Notes: generated from the letters alone by a model not told the origin. Shown: positions 14,093 to 22,980, counted from the first letter of the stretch. The stretch is DNA of 40,447 nt from JBBTSQ01 sp039795895 (GCA_039795895.1 JBDKKW010000005.1:1-40447), one strand, 5' to 3'. Numbers and translations: made by a program.

Positions 14093-16045
14093 ATGACCCC
14101 CGATAGTTCTCGACAAAAGTCTGACGGTACTCCACACCGTATCGATGAGGTAAACCAGAGTCTTTATTCTGCCAATTTTCAACCAAAAGAAAAGCGCCGA
14201 GCCCTGCATCTCCGTGATCAGGGGGTGGTGAGACGCGATTTTGGATCTGAGCCGATTGCTGAGTATGTCCCAGAGCCTGTAGCTGGTGGGGTTGCTCAAT
14301 GGTCATTTACTAAAAAGCTTTTTGTCTCTTCATTGGGATTTTTTGGTGTAGCGCTCTTGGTGGCTTTGTATGTAGTCCTCGGAGGGGGAAATGTGGTTTC
14401 GACCGACAATGTGGATATCAAAATATCTGGTCCAGTGTCGATCAATGGCGGGGAGGAGCTTGTCCTCGATGTGTCGGTGGTAAACAACAACAATACCGCT
14501 CTCGAACTCACTGATTTGGTGGTGACCTATCCCGAAGGGACACGCAGTAGTACTGATCTTGATACTAATTTTACGAAATACCGAGAGTCGCTCGGTGATA
14601 TTCCTGCGCAGTCTGTCTCAAAAAAGACCATTAAGGCGATTTTGTTTGGTGAGCAAAATAGTAAAAAGCAAATTAAGATTGGGGTCGAATATCGCGTCGC
14701 AGGCTCCAATGCAATTTTTTATAAAGAAAAAGAGTACGAGATTGTGATCAGTTCTTCACCTCTTTCGCTTGCGGTAAATTCAGTGACTGAGGCAAACGCG
14801 GGCCAGACCGTTGATTTCACTATCGACGTGACCTCCAACAGTACACACACCCTCAACAACGTCGTGTTGTCCGCTGAGTATCCGTTTGGTTTTGGATTTA
14901 AATCAGCGTCACCGGATAGCTCGTATGGTACGACACTGTGGCGACTCGGTGATATTGCACCAAATTCCAAGCGCACTATTGTTGTGCACGGTATTGTGTC
15001 TGGTCAGGATGGGGAAGAACGCGTATTTCATTTTAATGCAGGAATTGGCAACACGACTGACGAAAAGAGTCTTGGTGCTGTGTTCCTCTCATCGATACAC
15101 TCGATTACTATTCGCAAGCCATTGTTTGCTGTAGATATGGCGGTGGATGGCAATCAATCGGCTGAGTATGTGACTCGAGGTGGACGTAACACTCGAGTAG
15201 ATGTCTTGTGGTCAAACAATACTAGCGACCGCATTTCCAATGCGACCATCGAAGTGTCGCTTAAAGGGGATCCGCTTGATAAAGGTTCGATTTCGGTTGA
15301 TCGCGGATTCTATCGCTCGATCGACAATACGATTGTCTGGGATGCTTCGACGGTGAGTGATTTTGCTTCGATTGAACCAGGGGCCACTGGTCGGTTGAGT
15401 TTTAATTTCTCTTCACGACCGTCGCTCACTTCGTCTGGTCCGTCATTTACCAATCCAGATATTACATTGACCACTCTTGCTTCGGGTCAACGAGTAGGGA
15501 TCGGTAGTGCGTCAGAGCCAGTCACCAGTACCTTGTCTCGACGCATTAAAATCTCTTCCGATTTGATTTTGAGTGCGGCGGCACTGTATTCGACCGGGCC
15601 ATTTAAAAATACTGGTGCGATACCACCAAAAGTCGATACAGAGACAACTTACACGATCTTGTGGACACTCAGTAATTCTTCAAACGCCGTGACGGATGCG
15701 AAGGTGTCGAGTGTGTTGCCGTCCTATGTCAAATGGCTCGGTGTGGTCAGCCCGTCGAGTGAATCGGTGACGTACAATCCAGTCGGTGGCGAGGTGGTAT
15801 GGGATGCTGGCGATGTTCCTGCGGGCACCGGATTTTCGAAGAACAAGCACCAGGTTGCTTTCCAGGTGTCATTTACACCAAGTCTGAGTCAGTTGGGAAG
15901 TGTGCCAAAATTGACCAACGAGGTGGTGGTGTCTGGCACCGACAGCTTTACAAATTCTGAGCTAAAAGATATAAAGAACGGACTGACCACGCGTTTGAGT
16001 ACGGATCCTTCTTTTGTGGCAGGCAATGATGCCGTAGTGAAATAA
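14093..16045 (+). CDS. membrane-anchored protein with DUF11-like extracellular repeats
   Basis: 650 residues. Seen: a charged cytoplasmic N-terminus (1-74), one membrane span (about 76-97, LFVSSLGFFGVALLVALYVV), then about 550 extracellular residues in a series of beta-sandwich repeats. Each repeat has a pattern like VVNNNNTALELTDLVVTYP, TSNSTHTLNNVVLSAEYPFG, LWSNNTSDRISNATIEVSL and LSNSSNAVTDAKVSSVLP, then a W.LGDI or VVWDAGDVPAG turn. This matches DUF11/CARDB-type adhesion or S-layer-associated domains in style. No enzymatic motif is seen; a cell-surface or cell-cell contact role is inferred. It precedes glyS by five bases, so they form an operon, an unexpected pairing. The start lies right after TGGTATAAT. 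Confidence 0.82.
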   Translation: MTPDSSRQKSDGTPHRIDEVNQSLYSANFQPKEKRRALHLRDQGVVRRDFGSEPIAEYVPEPVAGGVAQWSFTKKLFVSSLGFFGVALLVALYVVLGGGNVVSTDNVDIKISGPVSINGGEELVLDVSVVNNNNTALELTDLVVTYPEGTRSSTDLDTNFTKYRESLGDIPAQSVSKKTIKAILFGEQNSKKQIKIGVEYRVAGSNAIFYKEKEYEIVISSSPLSLAVNSVTEANAGQTVDFTIDVTSNSTHTLNNVVLSAEYPFGFGFKSASPDSSYGTTLWRLGDIAPNSKRTIVVHGIVSGQDGEERVFHFNAGIGNTTDEKSLGAVFLSSIHSITIRKPLFAVDMAVDGNQSAEYVTRGGRNTRVDVLWSNNTSDRISNATIEVSLKGDPLDKGSISVDRGFYRSIDNTIVWDASTVSDFASIEPGATGRLSFNFSSRPSLTSSGPSFTNPDITLTTLASGQRVGIGSASEPVTSTLSRRIKISSDLILSAAALYSTGPFKNTGAIPPKVDTETTYTILWTLSNSSNAVTDAKVSSVLPSYVKWLGVVSPSSESVTYNPVGGEVVWDAGDVPAGTGFSKNKHQVAFQVSFTPSLSQLGSVPKLTNEVVVSGTDSFTNSELKDIKNGLTTRLSTDPSFVAGNDAVVK

Positions 16046-16050
16046 CCAAT

Positions 16051-17394
16051 ATGACCGACAAAAAACCAACCAATCCAGCAAGTGAAGGGGTGATGGAGAA
16101 AATTATTTCTCTCTGTAAACGACGTGGGTTTATCTATCAAGGCTCTGAGATTTATGGCGGTCTCGCGGGTACGTGGGATTATGGTCCACTCGGCGTGGCT
16201 CTCAAAAACAATGTAAAAGCATTGTGGTGGAAGCGTTTTGTGGAGACCCGGGATGATATGTATGGTGTCGACGCGGCTATTTTGATGAATCAAAATGCAT
16301 GGAAGGCATCGGGACATGTCGCTGGCTTTTCGGATCCGTTGGTTGAGTGTAGTAAATGCAAAAAGCGTTTTCGAGCTGACCATTTGGAGGACAAAAAGAA
16401 GTGTCCTGAGTGTGGGGGAGCACTTGGTTCTGAAAAGCAGTTTAATATGATGTTTAAGACCAATGTGGGGGCAACACAAGATGAGAATTCTATCTCATAT
16501 CTTCGCCCCGAGACAGCTCAGGGGATGTTTGTGAATTTCAAAAATATTATCGATAGTTTCCATCCGAAATTGCCGTTTGGTATGGCACAGATTGGTAAGG
16601 CGTTTCGAAACGAGATCGCTCCGCGCGACTTTATCTTCCGTACTCGAGAATTTGAACAAATGGAAATCGAGTATCTCGTGCATCCCAAAGAGTGGAAAGA
16701 GACTTTTGAGCATTTTGTAAAGCAAGTGCATGCGTGGACCAGTGATATCGGTTTGGATCCAAAGCATGTCCACGAGCTTGAAATTGCCGACGGTGATCGT
16801 GCGCACTACTCAAAACGCACCATTGATTTTGAATTTGACTATCCCTTCGGCAAAAAGGAGCTCTATGGTCTTGCGTACCGTACCGATTTTGATTTGAAAG
16901 CACATAGTGATCTCTCAAAAGTCGATCTCTCGTATTTTGATGAGGAGACTAAGGAGCGACTGATTCCTCACTGCATCGAGCCTTCATTTGGTGTTGATCG
17001 TACTGTGCTCGCGATTCTTTCTGACGCCTACACTGAGGACGAGCTTGGCGGAGAGAAGCGTGTCTACCTCAAGCTTTCTCCAAATGTCGCTCCATATCGC
17101 GTCGCTGTCTTTCCATTGCTTAAAAACAAGCCTGAATTGGTAAAAAAGGCGACTGAAGTCTATCAGCTTCTCAAGAAAGAGCTCGGTAAAGTGACCTTTG
17201 ATGACAACGGAAATATCGGTAAACGCTATCGTCGACAAGATGAGATTGGTACGCCGTATTGTGTGACCGTGGATTTTGATACGATTGAGAAGGATTCAAA
17301 AGTCACCGTGCGAGATCGAAATACAGGCGAGCAGGAGCGTGTTACGCTGACCGAACTCACTGCATATCTTAAGGAAAAGTGTCTGCGTTCGTAA
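16051..17394 (+). CDS. glyS: glycyl-tRNA synthetase, dimeric (alpha2) type
   Basis: 447 residues, typical of the class II alpha2 enzyme found in Gram-positives, archaea and CPR, not the alpha2beta2 GlyQS type. Charges tRNA-Gly. Seen: N-terminal GFIYQGSEIYGGLAGTWDYGPLG, zinc-ribbon pairs CSKCKKRF and CPECGG, motif 2 FRNEIAPRDFIFRTREFEQME, motif 3 with PSFGVDRTVLAIL, and the C-terminal anticodon domain ending in VTVRDRNTGEQERV. It starts five bases after the surface-protein stop. GAGGC/Shine-Dalgarno is not obvious, so translation may depend on coupling. Confidence 0.97.
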   Translation: MTDKKPTNPASEGVMEKIISLCKRRGFIYQGSEIYGGLAGTWDYGPLGVALKNNVKALWWKRFVETRDDMYGVDAAILMNQNAWKASGHVAGFSDPLVECSKCKKRFRADHLEDKKKCPECGGALGSEKQFNMMFKTNVGATQDENSISYLRPETAQGMFVNFKNIIDSFHPKLPFGMAQIGKAFRNEIAPRDFIFRTREFEQMEIEYLVHPKEWKETFEHFVKQVHAWTSDIGLDPKHVHELEIADGDRAHYSKRTIDFEFDYPFGKKELYGLAYRTDFDLKAHSDLSKVDLSYFDEETKERLIPHCIEPSFGVDRTVLAILSDAYTEDELGGEKRVYLKLSPNVAPYRVAVFPLLKNKPELVKKATEVYQLLKKELGKVTFDDNGNIGKRYRRQDEIGTPYCVTVDFDTIEKDSKVTVRDRNTGEQERVTLTELTAYLKEKCLRS

Positions 17395-17439
17395 AGTCTG
17401 AATTCGTGCTACACTAAGGGAAATAATCTTACATTTCTC

Positions 17440-18540
17440 GTGGAAAAATACACAACAATTCGCATTAGCTCAGAGACGATTATTAAGACAATTTTGTATG
17501 TCTTGCTGGTTGCGCTTTTGTACTATGTTCGTGATGTGATTTTGATTATTTTGACTTCGATTGTGATTGCGTCTGCGGTTGAGCCGGCGACTACGTGGTT
17601 TAAAAAATACAATGTGTCGCGTCTCCCCGCGGTGATTTTGGTGTATGTAATCGGTGCCCTTACAGTCGCTGGGGTCTTTTATCTGCTCGTTCCGTCGCTT
17701 TTGGCTGATGCAAGCAACTTGGTCAGTAAGTTGCCCGAATACCTTTCACATATTCCATTTTGGAACGCGACCCCTGAGACGGTCACTGCGGTCAGTCAGA
17801 GTTCTGCAGTCCAGACTATCCAAGCTTTGCCGACCGGATTTTCTTTTGGAGAAGTGGTGTCGAGTATTCAAAATGCGATTTCAACCGCCAACCAAGGCTT
17901 GCTCAATACCGCTTCAGGTATCTTCGGTGGTCTCCTTGGTTTTATCTTGGTGATGGTGCTTTCGTTTTATCTTGCAGTGCAGGAGGATGGGGTGGAGGAC
18001 TTTTTGAAAGTGATTGTGCCGATTCGCAGCCAGCGATACGTCCTCGACCTATGGAAGCGTTCTCAGGTCAAGATTGGCCTCTGGATGCAAGGACAGATGC
18101 TTTTGGGACTTTTGATTACAATACTAGTCTATCTTGGGCTCACCATCTTTAAAGTAAAAAATGCTCTCTTGCTTGCGATTTTGGCTGGTGTATTTGAGTT
18201 GATTCCAGTATTTGGTCCGATCCTCTCGGCGATTCCTGGGGTGATTGCTGCGATATTTGATGGCGGGGGACTCACTAAGGGACTTTTGGTTGCTGGACTC
18301 TATCTTATTATTCAGCAATTTGAAAATCATCTTATTTATCCGCTTGTAGTACGCAAAATCGTAGGTGTGTCTCCGATCGTGGTGATTCTCGCCTTTATTA
18401 TCGGAGGCAAGCTCGCGGGCTTTTTGGGTATCCTACTTTCGGTGCCGGTCGCCTCAGCTCTAATGGAGCTTTATGGCGATGTTCAGCGCGAGAAGATGTC
18501 TGCTCGAGAAAAACTTGCGGTTGAAGAGTTGGTGCAGTAG
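17440..18540 (+). CDS. AI-2E family (PerM-like) transporter
   Basis: 366 residues, the usual length. The family forms integral membrane permeases; characterised members export autoinducer-2 or act as Na+/H+ antiporters, so the substrate here is unknown. Seen: two early spans (ILYVLLVALLYYVRDVILIILTSIVIASAVEP), a central soluble segment, then the conserved membrane core with GILGGLLGFILVMVLSFYLAVQE-like, WMQGQMLLGLLITILVYLGL, ELIPVFGPILSAIPG and GKLAGFLGILLSVPVASALMEL. The start is GTG 17440; a TGC-TACACT extended -10 lies at 17407-17415. metG follows 11 bases after the stop, so they are probably co-transcribed. Confidence 0.92.
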   Translation: MEKYTTIRISSETIIKTILYVLLVALLYYVRDVILIILTSIVIASAVEPATTWFKKYNVSRLPAVILVYVIGALTVAGVFYLLVPSLLADASNLVSKLPEYLSHIPFWNATPETVTAVSQSSAVQTIQALPTGFSFGEVVSSIQNAISTANQGLLNTASGIFGGLLGFILVMVLSFYLAVQEDGVEDFLKVIVPIRSQRYVLDLWKRSQVKIGLWMQGQMLLGLLITILVYLGLTIFKVKNALLLAILAGVFELIPVFGPILSAIPGVIAAIFDGGGLTKGLLVAGLYLIIQQFENHLIYPLVVRKIVGVSPIVVILAFIIGGKLAGFLGILLSVPVASALMELYGDVQREKMSAREKLAVEELVQ

Positions 18541-18551
18541 TCTTATCTGAT

Positions 18552-20009
18552 ATGTCTTCGTCTGCCAAAAAACAAGCGGTGTATATTACGACGACGCTTC
18601 CATATGTAAATGCGGAGCCACATTTGGGTCACGCACTCGAGTTTATTCGTGCCGACATCATCGCTCGATGGAAAAAGAGCGAGGGACACGAGGTGTTTTT
18701 CAATACGGGTACTGATGAGCACGGTCAAAAGCTGTTTGAGTCTGCACAGAAAGCGGGGAAGCCAGTCCAGCAGTATGTTGATGAGTCTGCCGAAAGTTTT
18801 AAAAAGCTCCTCCCTCAGCTCGGCATAAGTTCTGATATTCATTTTATCCGCACCACTGACCCTCATCATGAGAAATCAGCTCAGGCATTTTGGAAGCTGG
18901 TTGATAAAAACGGCTTTATTTACAAAAAAAATTACAAGACAAAATATTGTGTAGGCTGTGAGGAAGAGAAGACAGATTCTGAATTAGTAAATGGCAAATG
19001 TTCTATACACACCAATCGCGAGATTGAAATCATTGAAGAAGAAAATTATTTCTTTAAATTTTCAGCATTCGGTGAGCAATTGCTTGCGCTCTATGACAAA
19101 AATCCAGAAATCGTAGTCCCAGCGTCGCGATTGAATGAAATGAAAGAATTTGTAAAGCGAGGACTCGAGGATTTTAGTATTTCTCGTCTCAAATCAAAAA
19201 TGTCATGGGGAATTCCAGTGCCGGGGGACAGCGAACATGTGATGTATGTTTGGTTTGATGCGTTGGTAAACTACATTTCAACACTTGGCTGGCCCGAAAA
19301 CATCGAGCAGTTTGAGAAGTTCTGGAAAAATGGAATCACTATTCAGTATTGTGGCAAAGACAATACTCGCTTTCAGTCGGTAATGTGGCAGGCGATGCTT
19401 TTAGCAGCCGATCTTCCAAATACTCGTCATATTGTGATCAATGGTTTTGTAACAGGGGATGGAGGGGTGAAAATGTCGAAGTCACTGGGTAATGTGGTGC
19501 ACCCGCTCGACCTTGTCCGTGACTTCGGCACCGATGTACTCCGCTACTTTGTTGCTCGAGAAATCAGATCATTTGAAGATTCACCCTTTACCATTGAGCG
19601 ATTCAAGCTCGCGTATAATTCAGAGCTTGCCAATGGTTTGGGAAATCTTGTTTCGCGCATTATGAAGATGGCGGTATCGTACGAAGTGTCCTATGACATC
19701 CCAAAAGAGGAGAACCCGATCATCTCTGCCTACCGACCACTACTCGAAGCTTTTCAAATCGACAACGCCTCTGATATCGTCTTTAAAAAAGTAAAAGAGC
19801 TCGATGCTTTCATCCAAAAAGAAGCACCGTTCAAGAAAATTAAAGTAGATGAAGCGCAGGCAAAAAAAGACGTCGCTTTCTTGGTCACCGAGCTCTACGG
19901 AATAGGGGAAGCGCTCGCTCCTTTTATGCCAGCGACTTCAAAGGCTATCTGCGACCTTGTCGAAAACAAAAAGACTCCAGAAAAGCCTCTGTTTGAGCGA
20001 AAAGTGTAG
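18552..20009 (+). CDS. metG: methionyl-tRNA synthetase
   Basis: 485 residues. Charges both initiator and elongator tRNA-Met. Seen: ITTTLPYVNAEPHLGHALEF with the HLGH form of HIGH (24-27), one zinc knuckle CVGCEEE...KCSIH, WFDALVNYISTLGWP, the KMSKS loop (307-311) in GGVKMSKSLGNV, and an anticodon-binding helical domain. There is no C-terminal EMAP/Trbp111 tRNA-binding domain; the protein ends soon after the helical domain, as in many short bacterial MetG. It lies 11 bases after the AI-2E-type gene. Confidence 0.97.
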   Translation: MSSSAKKQAVYITTTLPYVNAEPHLGHALEFIRADIIARWKKSEGHEVFFNTGTDEHGQKLFESAQKAGKPVQQYVDESAESFKKLLPQLGISSDIHFIRTTDPHHEKSAQAFWKLVDKNGFIYKKNYKTKYCVGCEEEKTDSELVNGKCSIHTNREIEIIEEENYFFKFSAFGEQLLALYDKNPEIVVPASRLNEMKEFVKRGLEDFSISRLKSKMSWGIPVPGDSEHVMYVWFDALVNYISTLGWPENIEQFEKFWKNGITIQYCGKDNTRFQSVMWQAMLLAADLPNTRHIVINGFVTGDGGVKMSKSLGNVVHPLDLVRDFGTDVLRYFVAREIRSFEDSPFTIERFKLAYNSELANGLGNLVSRIMKMAVSYEVSYDIPKEENPIISAYRPLLEAFQIDNASDIVFKKVKELDAFIQKEAPFKKIKVDEAQAKKDVAFLVTELYGIGEALAPFMPATSKAICDLVENKKTPEKPLFERKV

Positions 20010-20094
20010 GCTTTGCATGTTTCCAAATATTTCTTCATAAAAAGCGTCAAAATAGCCCTGAAAATGGGGCTATTTAAATGCCTGCGGAGAGTAC

Positions 20095-20124
20095 TTGACA
20101 GATAGCTATATTATAGTATATAAT
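20095..20124 (+). promoter_or_regulatory. consensus promoter of the 20.3-kb orphan gene
   Basis: TTGACA (20095-20100), 18 bases, TATAAT (20119-20124). TAGCTA in the spacer and TATATAATA overlap with the pattern in the promoters at 10994 and 12194. Confidence 0.85.
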
Positions 20125-20184
20125 ACTCACGTAAGTATCCAGCAAGGAATTACCCTCCCTTAGCAGAGGTGTTTGCTATAGGAT

Positions 20185-20229
20185 TGCTCGATGAGCAGTC
20201 CGTCAGTTCCTTGATAACGATGTTATCAA
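20185..20229 (+). promoter_or_regulatory. two leader palindromes with GAT centres
   Basis: TGCTC-GAT-GAGCA (20185-20197) and TTGATAAC-GAT-GTTATCAA (20211-20229) lie in the predicted leader between the promoter and the ATG at 20259. They could be RNA hairpins or operator sites. Both have the same three-base centre. Confidence 0.5.
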
Positions 20230-20258
20230 AACCAGGAGCAGAATCGGAGAAAAAGCAT

Positions 20259-21323
20259 ATGGAAATCAGCGTTAAAGTTCTGGGGACGTCAGCAGAGTCA
20301 CCCATAGTAACCGCAGTTATTTCTGGTATGAGTATTGGTGGGTTCGGCGCAACTGAATCAAAAATTAAGTTTCTTGGGAGTAGTTGTGCTTCTAGTGTCT
20401 TGCCAGGCACAGCTACAGAAGCTCCTACTCTCTGTGGTCTCTCTTCTTTCACTATTCAGGTGGAGAAGGAAAAGCCTGCGGTTATTGCGTTGGTTACTGA
20501 TGTTCGTCAGTGCGCAGGAAAGCGTGTGACCCATCGGGTAGATGCCAGCTTGATTCCCGTCTGTTGGAACAATGGGATGTTGGAAGTCAAACACCAAATC
20601 CCCTTCGTTTCCAAGATAGATTGTCTTGGTCAAATCATCAGCGATGATTTGACGGTTGTTGTTGGGGCCAAGCGCTTCAGCACCTGCCACAAGACGATGT
20701 TTGGCGATGATTCTACACGGCAGAAGATGCAGAGACTCCAGGCCGAAGGCTACGCCATCGTCCCGGACGGCAACCTCCTCTGTCGGTTCCTCGTTGGCGA
20801 GGCCACACTCGATGAAGTCGAGAAGGCTGTCACCGTGAAGCCGGTGGATGTGGCGGAGCTTGAGAACCAACTCGCTCTCTCTGCGCTTGAGGTGGAAACA
20901 CTGAGGGCTGAAAAGGTGACCGTTGTTGGGTTGCTCGAGGCGGCACGCACACGTTCAGCTGAGCTGTTCGGTCTGCGTCAGGGGGTGCAAGACACGCTTA
21001 CAAAACTTATCCCTGAGTATGAACGCCTTCAGGCTGATCACCTTAAGCTTGGGCAGGAAAAGACAGACCTGGAGCGTGCCCTCGCTGACCTCAAGACTGC
21101 ATACACCAAGCTTCTCGATAACCACAACAGGCTCGAATCGGCATACCGGGCTTTTAGGAGCCGTGTCACCACTCGATTCAATTGCCTGTGGGACATTCTC
21201 CAGAATCAGGGGGTACAGTATGTGCTCTTTGGTTGGGGTAAGGTTGGGCGAGCGCTCGCGGTTATCGCGAAGGAATCGTCTCAATTGGATACCGAGGACC
21301 TCGCTCGCGACCTCAATGGATAA
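20259..21323 (+). CDS. orphan coiled-coil protein, unknown function
   Basis: 354 residues from ATG 20259, chosen because GGAGA (20246-20250) lies eight bases upstream; a longer frame opens at GTG 20169 but has no ribosome site and would cover the leader palindromes. Seen: a strand-rich, Cys- and Ser-containing N-terminal domain (about 1-150), a linker with GYAIVPDGNLLCRFLVGEATLDEVEKAV, then a coiled coil (about 195-300; VAELENQLALSALEVETLRAEK, YERLQADHLKLGQEKTDLERAL with clear heptads), and a short C-terminal domain. No membrane segment. It might oligomerise through the coiled coil and present the N-terminal domain, but no partner is evident. GC-rich codons in the second half; own promoter and terminator. 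Confidence 0.72.
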   Translation: MEISVKVLGTSAESPIVTAVISGMSIGGFGATESKIKFLGSSCASSVLPGTATEAPTLCGLSSFTIQVEKEKPAVIALVTDVRQCAGKRVTHRVDASLIPVCWNNGMLEVKHQIPFVSKIDCLGQIISDDLTVVVGAKRFSTCHKTMFGDDSTRQKMQRLQAEGYAIVPDGNLLCRFLVGEATLDEVEKAVTVKPVDVAELENQLALSALEVETLRAEKVTVVGLLEAARTRSAELFGLRQGVQDTLTKLIPEYERLQADHLKLGQEKTDLERALADLKTAYTKLLDNHNRLESAYRAFRSRVTTRFNCLWDILQNQGVQYVLFGWGKVGRALAVIAKESSQLDTEDLARDLNG

Positions 21324-21349
21324 GGCAGAGCATAACATCGTAAATTCGC

Positions 21350-21384
21350 CCGCCACTTTCGCAAGATCGTGGCGGTTTTCTTTT
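21350..21384 (+). terminator. terminator after the 20.3-kb orphan gene
   Basis: CCGCCAC (21350-21356) pairs with GTGGCGG (21369-21375), then TTTTCTTTT. Confidence 0.8.
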
Positions 21385-21505
21385 GTCGAGGAGCGAGAGC
21401 GACGAGATGCTGAGGTAGTAGCCGAACGTATAGGTCCTTGAATTATGCTACTATTTGGATATTATTATATTTTTCTTTTTGCTTCTTATTCATAATTCTT
21501 GAATC

Positions 21506-22372
21506 ATGAACCTTGCTTCTATTAAATACATCGACATCCACTCTCACCCCCATTTTGAGAGTTTTAATACGGATCAAAAAGAAATGCTAGTGCGGATGCG
21601 CGAAGCAGGGGTAGCGACGATTGCTGTGGGCACCGACCTTGCGACTTCAAAGCATGCGGTGGCGCTTGCGGAGAGTGAGGATGGCGTATGGGCGACAGTA
21701 GGGCTACATCCAGATGATAAGCACGACGAAGTGTTTGATGTGGAGGCTTTTGAAAAGCTCCTGACCCATCCAAAAGTCGTGGCGATTGGGGAGTGTGGAC
21801 TTGATTATGCGAGACTGCCGTCATACGACGACTGCTCGCCAATAGGAATTGGGCGGTTGCCTACAGATGTAGGCGAGCAAGAGCGAGAAAAATCTAGGCA
21901 GAGGCAGATTTTTCTCGCTCAGATTGCTTTGGCGCAGAAATATGATAAGCCGTTGATGCTCCATTGCCGTGAACATTTGAAAAATAGTTTTGGGGCAGGA
22001 CAGGCGTATCATGATATGTTGGCAATATTGCGTGAGGCATCAAAGGTGAAAGCGCTTCGTGGTAATGCACACTTTTTTGCGGGGACGCTTGAGATTGCTC
22101 GTGCCTTGCTTGATTTAGGCTTTACCCTTTCTTTCACCGGAGTTATTACTTTTGCACGCCAATACGATGAGGTGATTCGTGCTATTCCGCTCGATCGTAT
22201 CCACGCAGAAACTGATGCGCCATTTGTCTCTCCGGTGCCGTACCGAGGCAAACGAAATGAGCCGGCGTATGTGGTGGAAGTGGTGAAGAAATTGGCTGAA
22301 ATTCGGGGCGAATCGCTCGAGGTTTTCCAAAAAGCCTTAATCCAGAACGCCCGGAAATTGTTTAGGGTTTAA
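21506..22372 (+). CDS. tatD: TatD family metal-dependent DNase
   Basis: 288 residues against about 255-265 for most TatD. The family are metal-dependent 3-prime exonucleases or deoxyribonucleases. Seen metal ligands: His12 and His14 (IDIHSH), Glu96 (GECGLDY), His153 (MLHCRE), His189 (GNAHFF) and Asp237 (ETDAP), all present. Unusual: between LDY and the helix QRQIFLAQIALAQ there are about 25-30 residues where homologues usually have about 12-15; the DNA here (about 21815-21920) is rich in inverted repeats, including a perfect 15-bp pair, suggesting an inserted palindromic element. The start ATG 21506 follows CATAAT (21491-21496) closely and has no Shine-Dalgarno. Confidence 0.92.
   Translation: MNLASIKYIDIHSHPHFESFNTDQKEMLVRMREAGVATIAVGTDLATSKHAVALAESEDGVWATVGLHPDDKHDEVFDVEAFEKLLTHPKVVAIGECGLDYARLPSYDDCSPIGIGRLPTDVGEQEREKSRQRQIFLAQIALAQKYDKPLMLHCREHLKNSFGAGQAYHDMLAILREASKVKALRGNAHFFAGTLEIARALLDLGFTLSFTGVITFARQYDEVIRAIPLDRIHAETDAPFVSPVPYRGKRNEPAYVVEVVKKLAEIRGESLEVFQKALIQNARKLFRV
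21881..21920. repeat. palindrome inside tatD
   Basis: GAGCGAGAAAAATCT (21881-21895) and AGATTTTTCTCGCTC (21906-21920) form a perfect 15-bp inverted repeat with a 10-base centre. A second pair lies just before it (CTCGCC at about 21836 with GGCGAG at 21872). The reading frame stays open through it. Confidence 0.75.
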
Positions 22373-22451
22373 TTACTAAGGAAAGAGTTCTGTAGTCCTT
22401 CCGGTCTTCTTGTCTGACGGGTCTATCTTGCTTCTGCTCTCGGCGTCGCTG

Positions 22452-22480
22452 TTGCATAAGACGCTCGGTTATGCTAAGCT
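22452..22480 (+). promoter_or_regulatory. rpsF promoter
   Basis: TTGCAT (22452-22457), 17 bases, TAAGCT (22475-22480) with an extended TGC. The ATG at 22488 lies seven bases on, so the message should be leaderless. Confidence 0.65.
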
Positions 22481-22487
22481 TGTCCCC

Positions 22488-22976
22488 ATGCAAAAAACAG
22501 AGAAAACCGAAGCTAATTTGAATAAGAAAGTCTACGAACTAGGCTTCCATTACATTTCTACCATCCCTGAAGGGGAGGTGCCTGCCCGCTTTGCCGAGAT
22601 CAAGGAAATTATCTCAAAGCTTGGTGGTACGTTTATCTCTGAACAAGCTCCTGCACTCCAGATGCTCGCGTATCAGATGCGAAAGAAGCTCGACAACGTC
22701 TATCGCCGTTTTGATCAGGCATACTTCGGTTGGGTAAAGTTCGAATCAGCTCCAGAAGCAGTGGTTGAACTCAAGAAGATCCTTGATTTGAAGGATATTG
22801 TCCTCCGCTTTATCATTGTCACCACGGTTCGAGAAAATACGCTCGTGGGTGGCAAGCCAGCGACCAAGGCTCCTGCAAAGAAAGTAGAGGGTGCTCCAGT
22901 TGCTACCACAGATACTTCAAAGGCTCCAATGAGTGAGGAAGAGATGGAGAAGACTATAGCAGATCTCGTAGCGTAG
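22488..22976 (+). CDS. rpsF: small ribosomal subunit protein bS6
   Basis: 162 residues, longer than the usual 95-130 because of an Ala/Lys/Pro-rich and acidic C-terminal tail (from about 125). bS6 binds 16S rRNA with bS18 on the platform of the 30S subunit. Seen: YELGFHYISTIPEGEV, the conserved LAYQMRKKLDNVYRRFDQAYFGWVKFES core and a DIVLRFIIVT strand. Start ATG 22488 fits the family N-terminus and the promoter position. Order rpsF-ssb-rpsR is the common bacterial one, but here each gene has its own promoter and a hairpin follows each. Confidence 0.93.
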   Translation: MQKTEKTEANLNKKVYELGFHYISTIPEGEVPARFAEIKEIISKLGGTFISEQAPALQMLAYQMRKKLDNVYRRFDQAYFGWVKFESAPEAVVELKKILDLKDIVLRFIIVTTVRENTLVGGKPATKAPAKKVEGAPVATTDTSKAPMSEEEMEKTIADLVA

Positions 22977-22980
22977 GGGA

